A DNA stretch of 64,000 nt, from positions 181,309-245,308 of the forward strand of contig MSJI02000885.1 in NCBI GenBank assembly GCA_001931905.2. Direction: 5' to 3'. Made by a program: the position numbers and the translations under genes. The DNA is from Cladosporium sp. IMV 00045. Lineage: Eukaryota > Ascomycota > Dothideomycetes > Cladosporiales > Cladosporiaceae. The notes beneath the pieces are model-generated. The model saw nothing but the letters and a program-made list of their open reading frames with translations. It made no database searches and had not been told where the DNA came from. Below, piece after piece: positions 42,156 to 53,538 of this stretch (positions are counted from its first letter, which is position 1; each line of letters begins with the position of its first letter).

Positions 42156-43710
42156 ATGAGCTTCGGCAAGCTTTACTCCTACCCGGGTAACCCCCGTACC
42201 ATTGCCATCCAGGCTGTGGCCAAGGCCAACGACCTTGACATCGAGCTCGTCCACACCGAGCCGGCCAAGGGTGTCAGTGATGACTACAAGCTGATCAACA
42301 AGCTCGGCCTCGTTCCGTCTTTCGTTGGCTCTGACAACTTCACCCTGACCGAGTCTATCGCCATTGCCATCTACCGTAAGTAAAATCCCACCCGAGAAGA
42401 AACGAAGGAGATTCCTTTACCGCCCCGCCGACGCCGAGGGAGGAAGCACTTGCAATGATGAGAAATTTTATTCAAACAGTTATCCCTGTCTGAAGATTAC
42501 TGTTGAGACTTTATTCACACTCTGAAACACCACTTGCGCATAACATTTCGAGAAATGAGGGACTTTCAAGTGACTCAGTCGCTAACTACCCCTTCAACAG
42601 TCACCTCCCAGAACGAGAAGACCTCCCTTCTTGGCAAGACCAAGCAGGACTACGCCAGCATCCTCCGCTGGATGTCCTTTGCCAACTCCCAGGTCCTCCC
42701 CGCTCTCGGTGGCTCTTTCCGCCCTCTGATCGGCCGTGACCCCTACAACAAGAAGAACGTCGACGACAACCTCAAGGCCACCGCCGCCAACATCAAGGTC
42801 CTCGAGGACCACCTCCTCGTCAACACCTACCTCGTCAGCGAGCGTGTCACCCTCGCCGACATCTTCACCGCCGGCATCGTCTCCCGCGGCTTCCAGTTCT
42901 TCTGGGACCCCGAGTGGCGCGGCAGCCACCCCAACGTTACCCGTTGGTTCAACACTATCATCAACCAGGACATCTACAAGGCTGTTGTTGAGAAGACCAT
43001 CTTCACCGAGAAGGCTCTTGAGAACAAGCCCCCAGCTGGCTCTGAGAACAAGAAGGAGAAGAAGGAGAAGAAGCCCGCTGCTCCCGCCGCTGCCCCTAAG
43101 CCCAAAGTCAAGACCGCCGCTGAGGCTGAGGAGGAGGAGGAGGCCGCTCCTGTCGCTCCCAAGCCCAAGCACCCTCTTGAGCTCCTCGGCAAGCCCACCT
43201 TCAACCTTGAGGACTGGTATGTTGATATACACACGACTTGACACTGAATCCTCATATACTAACAACTCTGACAGGAAGCGCAAGTACTCCAACGAGGAGA
43301 CCCGTGAGGTCGCCCTCCCCTGGTTCTGGGAGAACGTCAACTTTGAGGAGTTCTCCATCTGGCGCATGGACTTCAAGTACAACGACGAGCTCACCATGAC
43401 CTTCATGAGCAACAACCAGATTGGTGGTTTCTTCACTCGTCTCGAGGCCAGCCGCAAGTACCTCTTCGGCTGTGGTGCCGTCTTCGGCCAGACCAACGAC
43501 TCCGTCATCCAGGGTGCCTTCGTCATCCGCGGCCAGGATGCTTTCCCCGCCTTCGACGTCGCCCCCGACTACGAGTCCTACCAGTTCACCAAGCTCGACC
43601 CCAGCAAGCCTGAGGACAAGGAATTTGTCGACGACATGTGGGCCTGGGACAAGCCCGTCGTTGTCGACGGCAAGACCTACGAGTTCGCCGACGGCAAGGT
43701 TTTCAAGTAA
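42156..43710 (+). CDS. Elongation factor 1B gamma subunit
   Basis: Three exons: 42156-42375, 42601-43216 and 43275-43710. Intron 1 is long for this window (225 bases), a common feature of early introns in highly expressed fungal genes. The product is 423 residues. A GST-like N-terminal domain (MSFGKLYSYPGNPRTIAIQA, about 1-80) and a GST C-terminal domain (about 90-205, ending VTRWFNTIINQD) come first. A Lys/Ala/Pro/Glu linker (about 215-255) follows, then the EF1G domain starting at HPLELLGKPTFNLEDWKRKYSN with FGCGAVFGQTNDSVIQGAFV. It ends VDGKTYEFADGKVFK. The protein scaffolds the eEF1B complex that recycles eEF1A-GDP. Codon use is strongly C-ending, as expected for abundant proteins. Confidence 0.97.
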
Positions 43711-45338
43711 ACGTGGCCCGTCTTTACGAATGACCTTGATGTGACGCCGTTCTCTTTGCATGATTTCCCTTTTTTGTTACGCCCCCCGTTTTTTTGTTGC
43801 ATGACGGCATGAAAAACCGCGACAGCAAAGTCAATCCTTCGCCTCTGGTCGTGGTATGAGAAAGTACACGCCGAGGGAGGGGAAAAGTTTGATCGTCGTC
43901 GAGCGCTCGGCTTTTACGATACGACGATACCGCGATGGAATGAATGCGCGGTGATGGTTGATAGATATGCGTGTTCTCAATATACCCTTTGCCTCATCCA
44001 CTTTATCTATTCAGTCTCACGGTTTTTGTGATGTTTTCTTCCGCTGTGATGGTTTTATCTGGTTCTATATTCTCGCCTGTGCATCTGCGAGGCTTGTGCT
44101 GCCGCTGAGATACATTGACTGCTGTCTTGTACTCCAGTGGACGAAATGCATGCACACCACCAATGGCGACGCTTCTGCGTGTAGTGCTCTCGTCTCGTAG
44201 AACCTGATATTTCATCGAAATTTCTCGGTCGCGCTGTTGGGCTGGTACTTTGCGCCCGCGAAGTGTTGCTTCTGGGGGTTGCCGCTCACGGAGAAGCGTG
44301 TGTCGGCATATGGATGTGGCGACGTCAGTATATTCAAGTACACCATTTGATTCCGTGTCTACTATTATCTTGCTGTTGTGCGGCCTTACATGTTGCCGGT
44401 CTCGACGTGTACTGCTTGGTCTCTGATGGTGGTGCTCCATGTCCCGCCGCTTCATGCGACTTCGTTCCAGCTCTGCGACCTCACCTGTGCTGAGAGGTTC
44501 GAGATGAACGAGCAAAATGCGCGGTTTGTGCTGATTTCTATTGTTCTTGATTATCTTTATGGGCCAAATATCCTATATCGAAAAGCAGACCGATCATTGT
44601 ATTGTGGTCCGTCGCATCATTAGGAGGTAGCGTCTCTTCGGATGGGACGCGTGAAGCTTAGGGTTGGGGTTGGGGTTGGGTCATGATAGCCTAGCAATCT
44701 GTATCGACGAAATCGATGGTTGCGCATCAAAACGTTCGGACATTGGATCACTTTCTGTGCGCAAGACCAGCCTCAGCGGGTGTTGATGAATCCATCTCCG
44801 GTATACTCAAGATACATTTGATTGAATTAAAAGTCGAAGGGGCCCGCAACGTTGCTCTGCGATCAGTATTCGATGCAGTAATGTCCAGTCGAGAGAATCT
44901 CTATCGATGGGTGCAAATAAAGTCGTCCCTCGTTATACCTAGTGAAACCCCATCACTGCTCATAATGATGTCCGATTAAATCGCTCGAAGGTCTATATTT
45001 TCTTTGGCCAGCCTGTTTGATCTTTGTCCCCAGTGTTCAGAGAGTTGCTGAGTATTTGTTCCAATCGCTGGATTGCCCACTGTTCGTTAGTTGACCCGAT
45101 TTGGGACCGCCTGGATTTCCAGACTAATTTTCCTTCAAATCTCAAATATGTTTCAATATCTCGACTTAGGGTTACCTTATCGTTCTATTCAGTTCTGCCA
45201 GTACTATATAGCACACGGAGATCATTCTGGACGTATCCATTTGCTCGTATCGCGTTGAATTTTGACGGAATGGAGAGGAATTGTCAGCATGGGCAAATGG
45301 TTATATATGATTGTACAACTCGAATACATCAACAAGAG
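43711..45338. other. Gene-free stretch
   Basis: 1.63 kb after EF1B-gamma. A telomere-like G-rich string lies at 44658-44680. Open frames are short and overlap on both strands. The right half is AT-richer. No gene recognised. Confidence 0.4.
44658..44680 (+). repeat. Short telomere-like G-rich string
   Basis: TTAGGG followed by three TTGGGG/TTGGG units (23 bases). It contains four G runs, so it could fold as a G-quadruplex. A similar C-rich string on the plus strand is at 33632-33650. Confidence 0.6.
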
Positions 45339-45419
45339 GCCCGTATGGCGCAGTGGCAACGCATCTCACTTGTAGAACAAGGCATGAGAAGATCCCTCGT
45401 TCGATCCGGGGTGTGGGCA
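45339..45419 (+). tRNA. tRNA-Thr (anticodon UGU) with a 9-base intron
   Basis: The cloverleaf folds by eye. The acceptor GCCCGTA pairs with TGTGGGC (two G-U pairs). The D arm is GCG/CGC with a GG-containing loop. The anticodon stem is TCTCA/TGAGA, the loop CTTGTA...A with anticodon TGT, and a likely 9-base intron (GAACAAGGC) sits directly 3' of position 37. The T arm is CCTCG/CGGGG with loop TTCGATC, and the discriminator base is A. Internal promoters are good: A box TGGCGCAGTGG, B box GTTCGATCC. A T-run follows about 30 bases downstream. It sits alone in a gene-poor, AT-richer stretch. Confidence 0.85.
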
Positions 45420-46502
45420 TCACCAGGTAACATCCTCGTGGTAAATCTCTATTTTGGGCCAAATTCCACCATTTTTTGCGCGATTTTGTGGAAATTTGCT
45501 TTGCTAAGCGGGAATGAGCTTCCAGGGTGACAGGCGGGACCTTGCTGCATCGATTGAACGATGCGAAGGGTCATTATCTATCACCGTCGTCGATATTCCA
45601 TCCAAATTATCCGACGAAATGAGGTTTGCAATTTTGGACTTTTCACTTTGTTATCTATACATTGAACGTGGTCTATATATTTAAAAAGTGATGATCGATC
45701 ATCTATCACTATAATACGTCGGGTGATCGATTCAATCGATCGTTTCAACGTTGTTCCCCGGTCTCGTATAATTGCGTACTGGTTAGTAAGCGACGAAGCC
45801 GAAGATCTCGCCAAGTCCGCACGATCGGAGCTTTCGAGCCAACCATTCTGCGTATTGCCATAGGTAATGCAAAATCTATGGAAATAGAGTCTAAAAGCTG
45901 AGATACACATAGCATGATAGTTCTCACTTGTAACTCACCACTATATGTAGTATATCACGGAATACAGTACATGCGAAAGATGCGGTTCAGCCAGCCAATC
46001 ACAACGAAGCAAGCTCAGGAATGCACGCTTTCGTACTGCAGCAGCCAAACCACGACATCGACCTTTTCTTTGTCTTCGTGAAGACGACGATAGCAAAGGT
46101 ACATAGTGGAAGCCTTAACGCTAGTAATCATCACTGTATCTGCTAGAAGAGCATTGCCTTCTGTCGGCCTTGATTAGCGTAGATCGAGCCTCCCGGTTGA
46201 TGAGACTTCTTTGTACGACACCGCGAGCCGAAGAATAGATAGCTGACAACCAAGGACTGTACTGAACATGTCATTAGAATCTCTTGATATTCAGTCGAGA
46301 GGTCTGTAACGTGTGCTTGACTAAGTAAGGCAACGCTCTTGTCGCTGTCCATTCACCCAATACTTCTCTTCGATGTTGTCTGATTGCTGGTAGATGCACC
46401 GCAAAACTGAGATATCCTGACACCCAGTCGCTCCTCTCAATGGCAAATCAGTTTTTGAGTATATCTAGCTTGACGGTATTTGCATAAAGGCAACGAAGTT
46501 TC
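45420..46502. other. AT-rich gene-poor stretch
   Basis: 1.08 kb with only short frames, including a 69-codon minus frame starting with ATG at 46352 that has no recognisable content. No structure beyond AT-rich, stop-rich sequence. Confidence 0.35.
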
Positions 46503-47193
46503 TTGCATCAACTATCGCCTCTCTCAATGGCAAAGGGGCGTTTCAGGCACATCATGCCTGATGGCACTAGCATGAATGTGCTTGAGATGCTCAGAATATG
46601 GATAACCTCTCTTGAAAGTAAGGGAAGGCTTCAAGTAAAGTATGCCGGCTGGTATCAGCAAATTCTCTTTCGCCGACAAAGGCATCTCTCAGCGGTTAGG
46701 GAACATTCTGAGTACAACACGTCTAATGATACTGCCATACAGACACCGAAACTTCCAGCAGATGAACTTGATGACTTCTCTCAATGGTGGAGCACTGCCT
46801 CTAGTTCTCCATGTTTCATGATACTTGCGCTAAGACTACTGAGATACTTGGTCAATACCTAGCTTCTCTGGACGGTGAACAACCGCTCTTAATATATAAT
46901 GTATAGATGATGTCGACCGTAAAGACCAAGATAACGACGATAGTCACGACGCACCGCGTTGCGATAGCGAGGTCGCCCAACGCGACAAACTACTGGAGAT
47001 ACAGGGCGTCGATCTGCAGCTGAAGCTTTTTGTCCACGAGGAGCGCAGATGCTCGATTGATAAGTCAGCCCTCTCGGTGGCATATCTGGTTGTACATATG
47101 TTGTGTCTGATGGTACTAGCTCACAAAGCTGAAGAAGCCACCCGTCCCCGTGTTGATCACCTCACAGGGCAGATGCTGAACGATCGTCGATAG
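46503..47193 (+). pseudogene. Degenerate coding remnant, family unknown
   Basis: Protein-like sequence moves between frames on the plus strand. An open frame at 46503-46862 contains HIMPDGTSMNVLEM and LPADELDDFSQWWSTAS. A short frame follows, ending at 46906 (AKTTEILGQYLASLDGEQPL). Then comes a frame without a start codon at 46900-47193 (SEVAQRDKLLEIQGVDLQLK). The amino acid composition looks coding, and the three pieces could be one broken gene or transposon-derived open frame. I recognise no family. Introns cannot be excluded but none closes cleanly. Confidence 0.3.
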
Positions 47194-47487
47194 CGATGCT
47201 AGTAACAGCATTGATCGTTCGTCAAGCCTTGGAGAATAGTGCTCTTAGGTATGGCATGGTAGATGGCTAAATGTATTTTTAATTCTATTTTCTGGCTATT
47301 GATTCGAGATTTCACACGCTTTTGTCTGATATCAGCAATGAACATACGTCGGACTAGTGAGGTAATGAACGTCGGGCTCATTGGCAGATCGCGATTCGAG
47401 AACCTTACGCATGCGGCGAACAAGAGATTCAGAAAATCCAATACATACTGCACACAATAGACAAAACGATCAAGAAACCCATTCCCC

Positions 47488-48627
47488 TCAAAGCCTATGC
47501 TTCTCCCTCTCCAACGTCGCCTTCAACCCCACCATCTCCCCCTCCTTAATCCCCAAATCCTTCGGCGTAACAACATCCGGCTTATGCGCCTTTCCCCAAT
47601 CACTCTCCTTCTCAAAAGTCTTGAACATCAACGCCATCTCTTCCCCAAACTCCTTTCCCCAAAGGCTCTCATACTGCGCCTGCGAGACTTCCACGTACGT
47701 CGTGCGGCGGCCTGTCACGTCGATCCAGGCTTGCAGGTAGTCCATGTACGGGCCTTGCTCTGTGTAGAGGAAGGCGTATTTGGCGGGCGTTGAGACCGAG
47801 GGGTTCTTGAGAATCGCTGAGACGATTACGCCAGTATTGATGTCGGTGTCGCCTGCGTAGTACATGTGCGTGTTGGAGCTTATGGGCTGGAGTGAGATGT
47901 GCGAGCCATAGCTGCCGGGCTGGAAAGAAGTGTTAGTGATCGGATTGAGAAAAGCTTCATTGTTCGTTCGACACTTACAAGTTCAGCCGGCTTCATCATT
48001 GGGTAAGACCAGAAGTTGGACGTGAACAGACCAATCCAGAGAAATGTCGTCTTCTTGGCCAAGTCAGGCAACTCTGCTTTGATGCGGTCCGCAGCCTTGT
48101 CTTTGCCCTGGATGTTGATCAGCATGATGCATCGTTCGGTCTGAATCTTGGATCATAGCTTACGTCCATGTGAGGCACATAGTAAGCCTTCCCACCGAGC
48201 TTCTCACCAGACGGCAGCGTATGCAAGACCAAATGCTCAAGAGTGGAGATCTTGCTAGCAGCAGTAGCGATATTGACAAGTTGCTGAGTTTCCTTCTCTG
48301 CAGCAGCTAGGGCACCTTTCTCCATCATGTACTCGAAGAAATTGGTAACGCCAAAAACAGCGTTTGCTCCCTTGATCATAGTGTTAGGCAAGCGAATGAT
48401 CGATATTACACCATTGTTGAGCTTACCTGAAACGCTTTCTCCAAAGAAGCAACATCGTTGTAATCAGCAGCAGCAAGCTCCGCTCCAGCGTCACTCAAGG
48501 CCTTTGCTCCAGCAGAGGTGTTATTCCTGGTAATTCCTCTGACCTTCCAGCCCTCTTTGAGCATGTGTCTTGCAACGGACCCTCCAAGGCCTCCAGTAGC
48601 ACCACAAATAACAATAAGTTTGGTCAT
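47488..48627 (-). CDS. NmrA-like NAD(P)-binding protein
   Basis: Four exons on the minus strand: 48627-48427, 48370-48164, 48107-47979 and 47919-47488. All junctions are phase 0, giving 322 residues. The N-terminal Rossmann motif LIVICGATGGLGGSVARHML (GxxGxxG) is followed by an Arg-containing strand (VRGITRN) that suggests NADP preference. ELAAADYNDVASLEKAFQGA and AVFGVTNFFE are further marks of the NmrA branch of atypical short-chain dehydrogenases. There is no YxxxK catalytic pair in the expected place. Members act as redox sensors, like the nitrogen-repression protein NmrA, or as isoflavone-reductase-like enzymes; this one cannot be assigned. Four exons, all cut between codons, make the model reliable. 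Confidence 0.92.
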
Positions 48628-49346
48628 TGTTGTCAAGGTGCGATATGTAAATAATCCGACGATTGGATCGTACAATGTTTATGCAGTGAGACTACCTTTG
48701 CATGAAGTATGTTAGGAAACCAAGGAGGGAACCATGAGCTTTATGCCATGGACTCCCATTAAACGATGCTTCCGGAACAGCATGGCTTGGTAATCGCATC
48801 AGGGCTAGATGTCGATAGCTGATGAAGACGAGCGCCACAATGGCGTTTCGCGTTCGCAAGTCGTCCGAATCTTGCAGAGAACAAGGCGAGAAACGGAGAA
48901 TAAACTTGCTGACAGAGCACAGGCTTAAATAGAAAAGAGGAGTTGGTCTCCTGATGTAAGCAAGTAATTTCAGAGGCTTGTAGGCGAGGTGGGGTTTGTG
49001 GCTTGATGATTGGAAACAGGTCACCTCAGCTCACGGAGACGTGCAGCAACTTTGATGTCTTTGTACCACCTTCTGTTTGTTGATGATTGAGAACACGAAA
49101 TCATGATACACAAGCGATGCAGACGAAAATCCGACTTTTGTGCTCCTGCACTTCAAGCCGGATGCTGCTCTTTCCCTTTACCAGCCCTTGACAAACCGGT
49201 CACTGCAGCACCAGCTCCTGTTGCTGTACTCGCTTCAACAAGCTAAGCGACTTCTCACATCGTTTCAAAAATACATCCCAATCAAACACTCTCAGCGTGT
49301 CACGCAGGAAGACAACACCGACTTCCACTCTCCCAACCAGCCCAAC
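48628..49346. other. Divergent intergenic region
   Basis: 719 bases between the NmrA-like gene and the next plus-strand gene. The open frame upstream of 49347 has no ATG and reads like leader sequence. No gene recognised. Confidence 0.4.
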
Positions 49347-50043
49347 ATGATGTCCCACATCTTCCACCCAATCCCCAGCCTCGACACCCTGCCCCAAACA
49401 CCAACCGAAGAAGAACGCCTTCGCAACATTCTCAAGAACCTCGCTTCTCAGAAGAAAGCCGTGCAGTAAGCCGTAGATACTCCAACCCTCACGATCTTCA
49501 AACCAAAATCCACTAACCCACCACTGCAGCACCAGCATCCTCTCTACCGCGCAACAAACCCTCGCCACTCTACCCTCTGCAGCCACCCAGGACACAGCAT
49601 CAGCAGAAGTAGACCTCACCGCCTCACAAAAAGAAGAAGCACAAGCCCATCTCGTCGCCTCCCTAGACTTCAAGCGCACAACATACCCAGAACCGCCAAA
49701 CCCGCCGCCGCCACCCTCAGATTCCATCGCGCAAGTGCCCCTGCTACCGCAGTTCAAAGCGACGCTTGAGGCGATGCGGTTGCTGGAGGAGTATGATGCC
49801 ATTTGGGCTATGGGGAGGAAGCCGTATGAGAGGGAGTTGGAGAGGTTGAGGAGGAAGAACGGCAAGGATGCTGGTGGAAGTGGTGCTGGTGGGGAGAAGA
49901 GGAAGTCCGCTGGGGAGGGGAGGGAGGCTAGGAAAGACTCAGCGACTGGGTTGCAGAAAGCGGTGCCGCAGCTGAGTGGTGCTCGGAGGAGCAGTGTGGT
50001 GGATGAGAGTCGCGATCCGAGGAGGGCAAGAGCGCCTCCGTGA
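49347..50043 (+). CDS. Small coiled-coil protein, unknown function
   Basis: Two exons, 49347-49465 and 49530-50043, with an intron GTAAGC...CTGCAG. The phase closes across it, giving 210 residues. Two ATGs in a row begin the frame (MMSHIFHPIPSLDTLPQTPT). Helical, Glu/Lys-rich segments follow (EEERLRNILKNLASQKKAVQ). A Pro-rich loop (EPPNPPPPPSDS) leads to another helix (LPQFKATLEAMRLLEEYDAI) and a basic, Gly/Ser-rich tail ending RRARAPP. The size and alternating helices would suit a subunit of a larger complex, but I cannot name one. No signal peptide or membrane segment. Confidence 0.75.
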
Positions 50044-50257
50044 GCAGAAAAGGGTGGGAGGAGATGGCAAGGATTCAAGCAAGATGAAGGGAGTGGGAAT
50101 TTTTGAATGGTTTGGGCGAAAGCACCAATTCCTCGCTTGAAATCATGATCCTTCACGGTCTTCGTTATTTAGCAGCGTGCAGGACGAAGTACAACAGCAT
50201 GTCCCAGCAAGACTCATCAGTAGAAGTAGCGGCAACGAAAGCTCAACGACACCACAC

Positions 50258-53140
50258 CTAGAAACCCTCCACACTCGCACCAGGCCCAGGCCTCCCATCA
50301 GGCCCGCCCTCAGCAGCCATACTCAACCTAGCACACAAGCCCAAGAAACCAACCGTCTCCGTAGCGGCGAGGTAATTCAAAGCGTCGAGCAAAATCTTCA
50401 AATGCCTAGAGAAGTGTTGTTCGTACTGCTGCAGGATGGAGAAAAGCTTCTTGAGCTTCTCGTCGTCGACCGACTCGACGTTTGTGGAGGCTTGCTCGAG
50501 GTAGCGGGTCAGGCTGGCTGTGTAGTTTGCGAAGAGGGCGCATGTACCGGTGACTTTTGAGTTGATCTGTGAAGTGTTAGAGTAATTGCAAGAGATTTCA
50601 ATGAAAGAATGCATGGCTTACCCGCAGGAGTTTGCTGTTCGTCAGCATGCACTCCTTCAAGCAAGTGGCGAGGAAATCGACGTGATCTTGCATCAGCTCA
50701 TCCACTGTACGTTTGGGACCACCTGGAGCGGGCTTGCTATCGGAATTGGATCCTGACATATCCTCTGAAGCGTTCAGGCGGCTCATGAAAGCTCTCCAGT
50801 TGGGCTCAATGACTTCTGATGTGCAGAAATAGAGAAGTTGCTGCACGAAGATGAGCATGCGGGACCTGGATGATTGTGTCAGTAATGCCAGAGGATGAAC
50901 GAGTCACACAAGTCTACTCACCTCAGGCACCATGCTCGCTTCTTCCAAAGCTCTATCTTCGGGTTGCCAGTCTTTCTGCGCCAGACGCCAATATCTTTCA
51001 CAGGTCTACTTCCTGTACTGCTGCTCATATCACGCTTCGCTGTACCGATACCACCAGCATCGCACCAAGAATTGATGAGCTGACCCTCAAGATGCTTCAG
51101 ACTCAACAAATATCTGAACAGCAACTGGTAACGTGTGAGTGTTACACGCGAGATGATCAATGAAAGCGGAAAAGGCACTCCAAAGTCCAGCGTCAGCGCT
51201 TCATGAGCCGAGATCTCTTTCTCGTCTTTGCCATTGACGCTGTCAGCGGCGGGCGTATAACTATTAGTCATGCTTGTCGTATCCGCGTCCATGCCTTGCA
51301 CGTTGACAACACGCATGAGCCAGCCTACAAGCCCAGTATCGGCCATGTTGACTCGAACGTCTTCTTTGAATGGATCTTCTGAAGCGACCGAACCTGGTGT
51401 GTGCAAAACCAGATCCAGCAGAGATTGCAGCTTGCCCACATTGGCCGATCTAGCGCTCTTGCGGAGCTCTGATTGTGATAACTCCAAGAAGTAGGTGAAC
51501 CAATCGGAGCGATCAAGGAAGAAGTAGTGTTTGAGACTGCTCAACCTTTGTGGTAATTGGTGAGTTGTAAGCAGTAATCGCATGAGAGCTGCGTTGGCGT
51601 CTGTATAGGCCTGATTGACGTTGGAGATGAAGTTCAGGTCGAAGATATCATGTGGGATGCCGGTGGTAGAGGAAAGATCGGTGTTGAACGTGGAGGAGAA
51701 ATCAACGCCAGATGAACATTCTCGCACCACGTTTAGGTATTTGCCTGCCAGAAGTACCCGCTCTTTCACGCCTTCGAGCTGAGGAGGCACCAGCTCATGT
51801 CTGAGTGTGTATCGCTTTTCCCAGTACTCGTCCGTGTAGTCTTGCTCCAGAAGTTCTCGTTTGATTGATTTTGCTTCTTTGACCAGAAATTCTTGATGTG
51901 GATCTTTGACGTTGCCGTGGTGCAACCACTCATTAAGCATGCGCACATACGGATTCGAAGCATCCCTGAGTAATATTGAAAGCAGTTCTTTCGCCTGAGG
52001 ATCACCACTCATAGCTTGTAATCGTCGTGTCAACAATGACAGCAAGGCTCCACCAATGCATGACTTCTTCCCCTTGGCGGAAGCTCCAGGGCCTTCTTTC
52101 AGCGATGCGAGTACATTCTCAAATTCGTCCTCCTCATCCTCATCTTCGTCCTCGTCCTCAATGGGGTTGCCGATCAATGCGTTCTCTGTCAAAACCTCCT
52201 GCGCAAGCGCATAGAGCTGAGACATGACGTGAGCACTCTTTTTCAGGTAGAGCGACATCTGATGTAGACTGAACCCGTCGTTTGTGAGATACTGGTTCTC
52301 CAACTGAGCAACCAGAATAAGGAAATCCTTCTGCAATTTCCGTATCGCAGCACACAGGGCATGGCTCACACTGCCATAGTCGTCTCTGCTCATGACTTCA
52401 CAGAATGCTTCCAAGGCCGAAGCGTGGGTGGCGGTTCGCAGGACCTGCAGCGCCAGGTCTCGCAGACTGGGATCAACTCCAGATGTCACAGCATAATTCG
52501 GTCCAGTAAGGCGACTCTTTTCATCAAACGGATCATATGGCTCTTGGCTGCGCGTCCTTTCCGTAGAGAATGTGATGTGCTGCCCTTCAAAGCCTAGCAG
52601 TACAAAAAGCAGGTCATCGATCAATGCCTTCTCTTGATCTTGCAAGCTGACTCCATTCAAGGAGGAGGGTGTGAGGTTCGTAGGTGCATGCTTGGCCTGT
52701 GGTGGGACTGACACCCTACTGGCCAAAGGCGCATGATTTGGTGCAGGAGACAACAGTGTCGCGGTTGGACTCCATACTTGAGGAGCTTGTGTCTTTTCTA
52801 CCTCCGAATTTTGCGAAATTGACTTCCTCTTTGCATCCACTTCAGGTCTTGGACTCCGTCTCTGATCCTCGTGTGTTTGTGTAGTCTGGAGTGGTGTTTT
52901 GGTGCGTCTGATGGTAGCTTCTTGCTCTATTGCCCTTCGCCTAGTCGAAGTTTCCGTGGTAGTCGTATTCGATCTGCGCACTTGCGACGATTGTGAGCCT
53001 GACCGACTGTCGCCAGAGTTGTTGTTATTTCTCAATCGGTCAGTCGCAGCGCTGGCTGGGCGGGATTGTTGTTGACGTAGGGCGGCTGAGGCTCGTCTTT
53101 CAGCGACTGAAGCTCCACGAGACGGCGGGTTGGAGGCCAT
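50258..53140 (-). CDS. Gamma-tubulin complex component 2 (GCP2/Spc97/Alp4)
   Basis: Three exons on the minus strand: 53140-50922, 50865-50622 and 50566-50258. Introns are 56 and 55 bases, and the product is 923 residues. The first ~150 residues are basic and disordered (Arg/Ser/Gln/Thr). The GRIP1 domain starts near ALIDDLLFVLLGFEGQHITF and includes LRDLALQVLRTATHASALEAF, ALSLHQMSLYL-like and GGALLSLLTRRL segments. It also contains an acidic insertion (EDEDEDEEDE). GRIP2 covers LNFISNVNQAY, LKHYFFLDRSDWFTYFLEL, PLSLIISRVTLTRYQLLFRY and a conserved MLIFVQQLLYF block. GCP2 pairs with GCP3 in the gamma-tubulin small complex, which nucleates microtubules at spindle pole bodies. The start codon is 398 bases from that of the proteasome gene. 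Confidence 0.96.
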
Positions 53141-53538
53141 TGTTCGGTATCCTCATAGCAATTTTCTCGTTGTTCCAGAACGTATCGTCACCGCTTCCCG
53201 GTTACTTCACTAACGAATCGCATCCCACAACTTCCATCTCTGGCGATCGCGGGGAACGAACGCGCCCAAAGCTCCAAACAGACAGAAGGCGCGCGCGTTG
53301 TTGCGGCTAGACCCGCTGATCCGCCCGTCGGCCTCACATCAGTTAGCTTGCCTGCTTGACGACACCGCAGCTCTGCCTGGAGACGTTGTAGTGGCTTGAA
53401 ACGCATCTCCATCCCATTACAACCTGCAACAAAACCTTCTTGATTTTGCTCACCCGTCCTTTCGGAATCTCTGTGAACTCGCCGGCATACCACAAAGCAC
53501 CTCTCGAAGCAACATAATCCACAAACCCAACCTGCACC
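53141..53538. other. Divergent promoter of GCP2 and proteasome alpha5
   Basis: 398 bases between divergent start codons. No further gene is visible, and no element was recognised with confidence. Confidence 0.45.

Noticed and set aside
42736..43241. Long plus-strand frame in a second reading of EF1B-gamma
   Set aside because: Thr/Ser/Arg simple sequence from an out-of-frame reading; only its last part (from 43275) is the real third exon.
42594..43526. 310-codon minus-strand frame opposite EF1B-gamma
   Set aside because: Shadow of a gene with strong C-ending codon use; the sense-strand protein is unmistakable.
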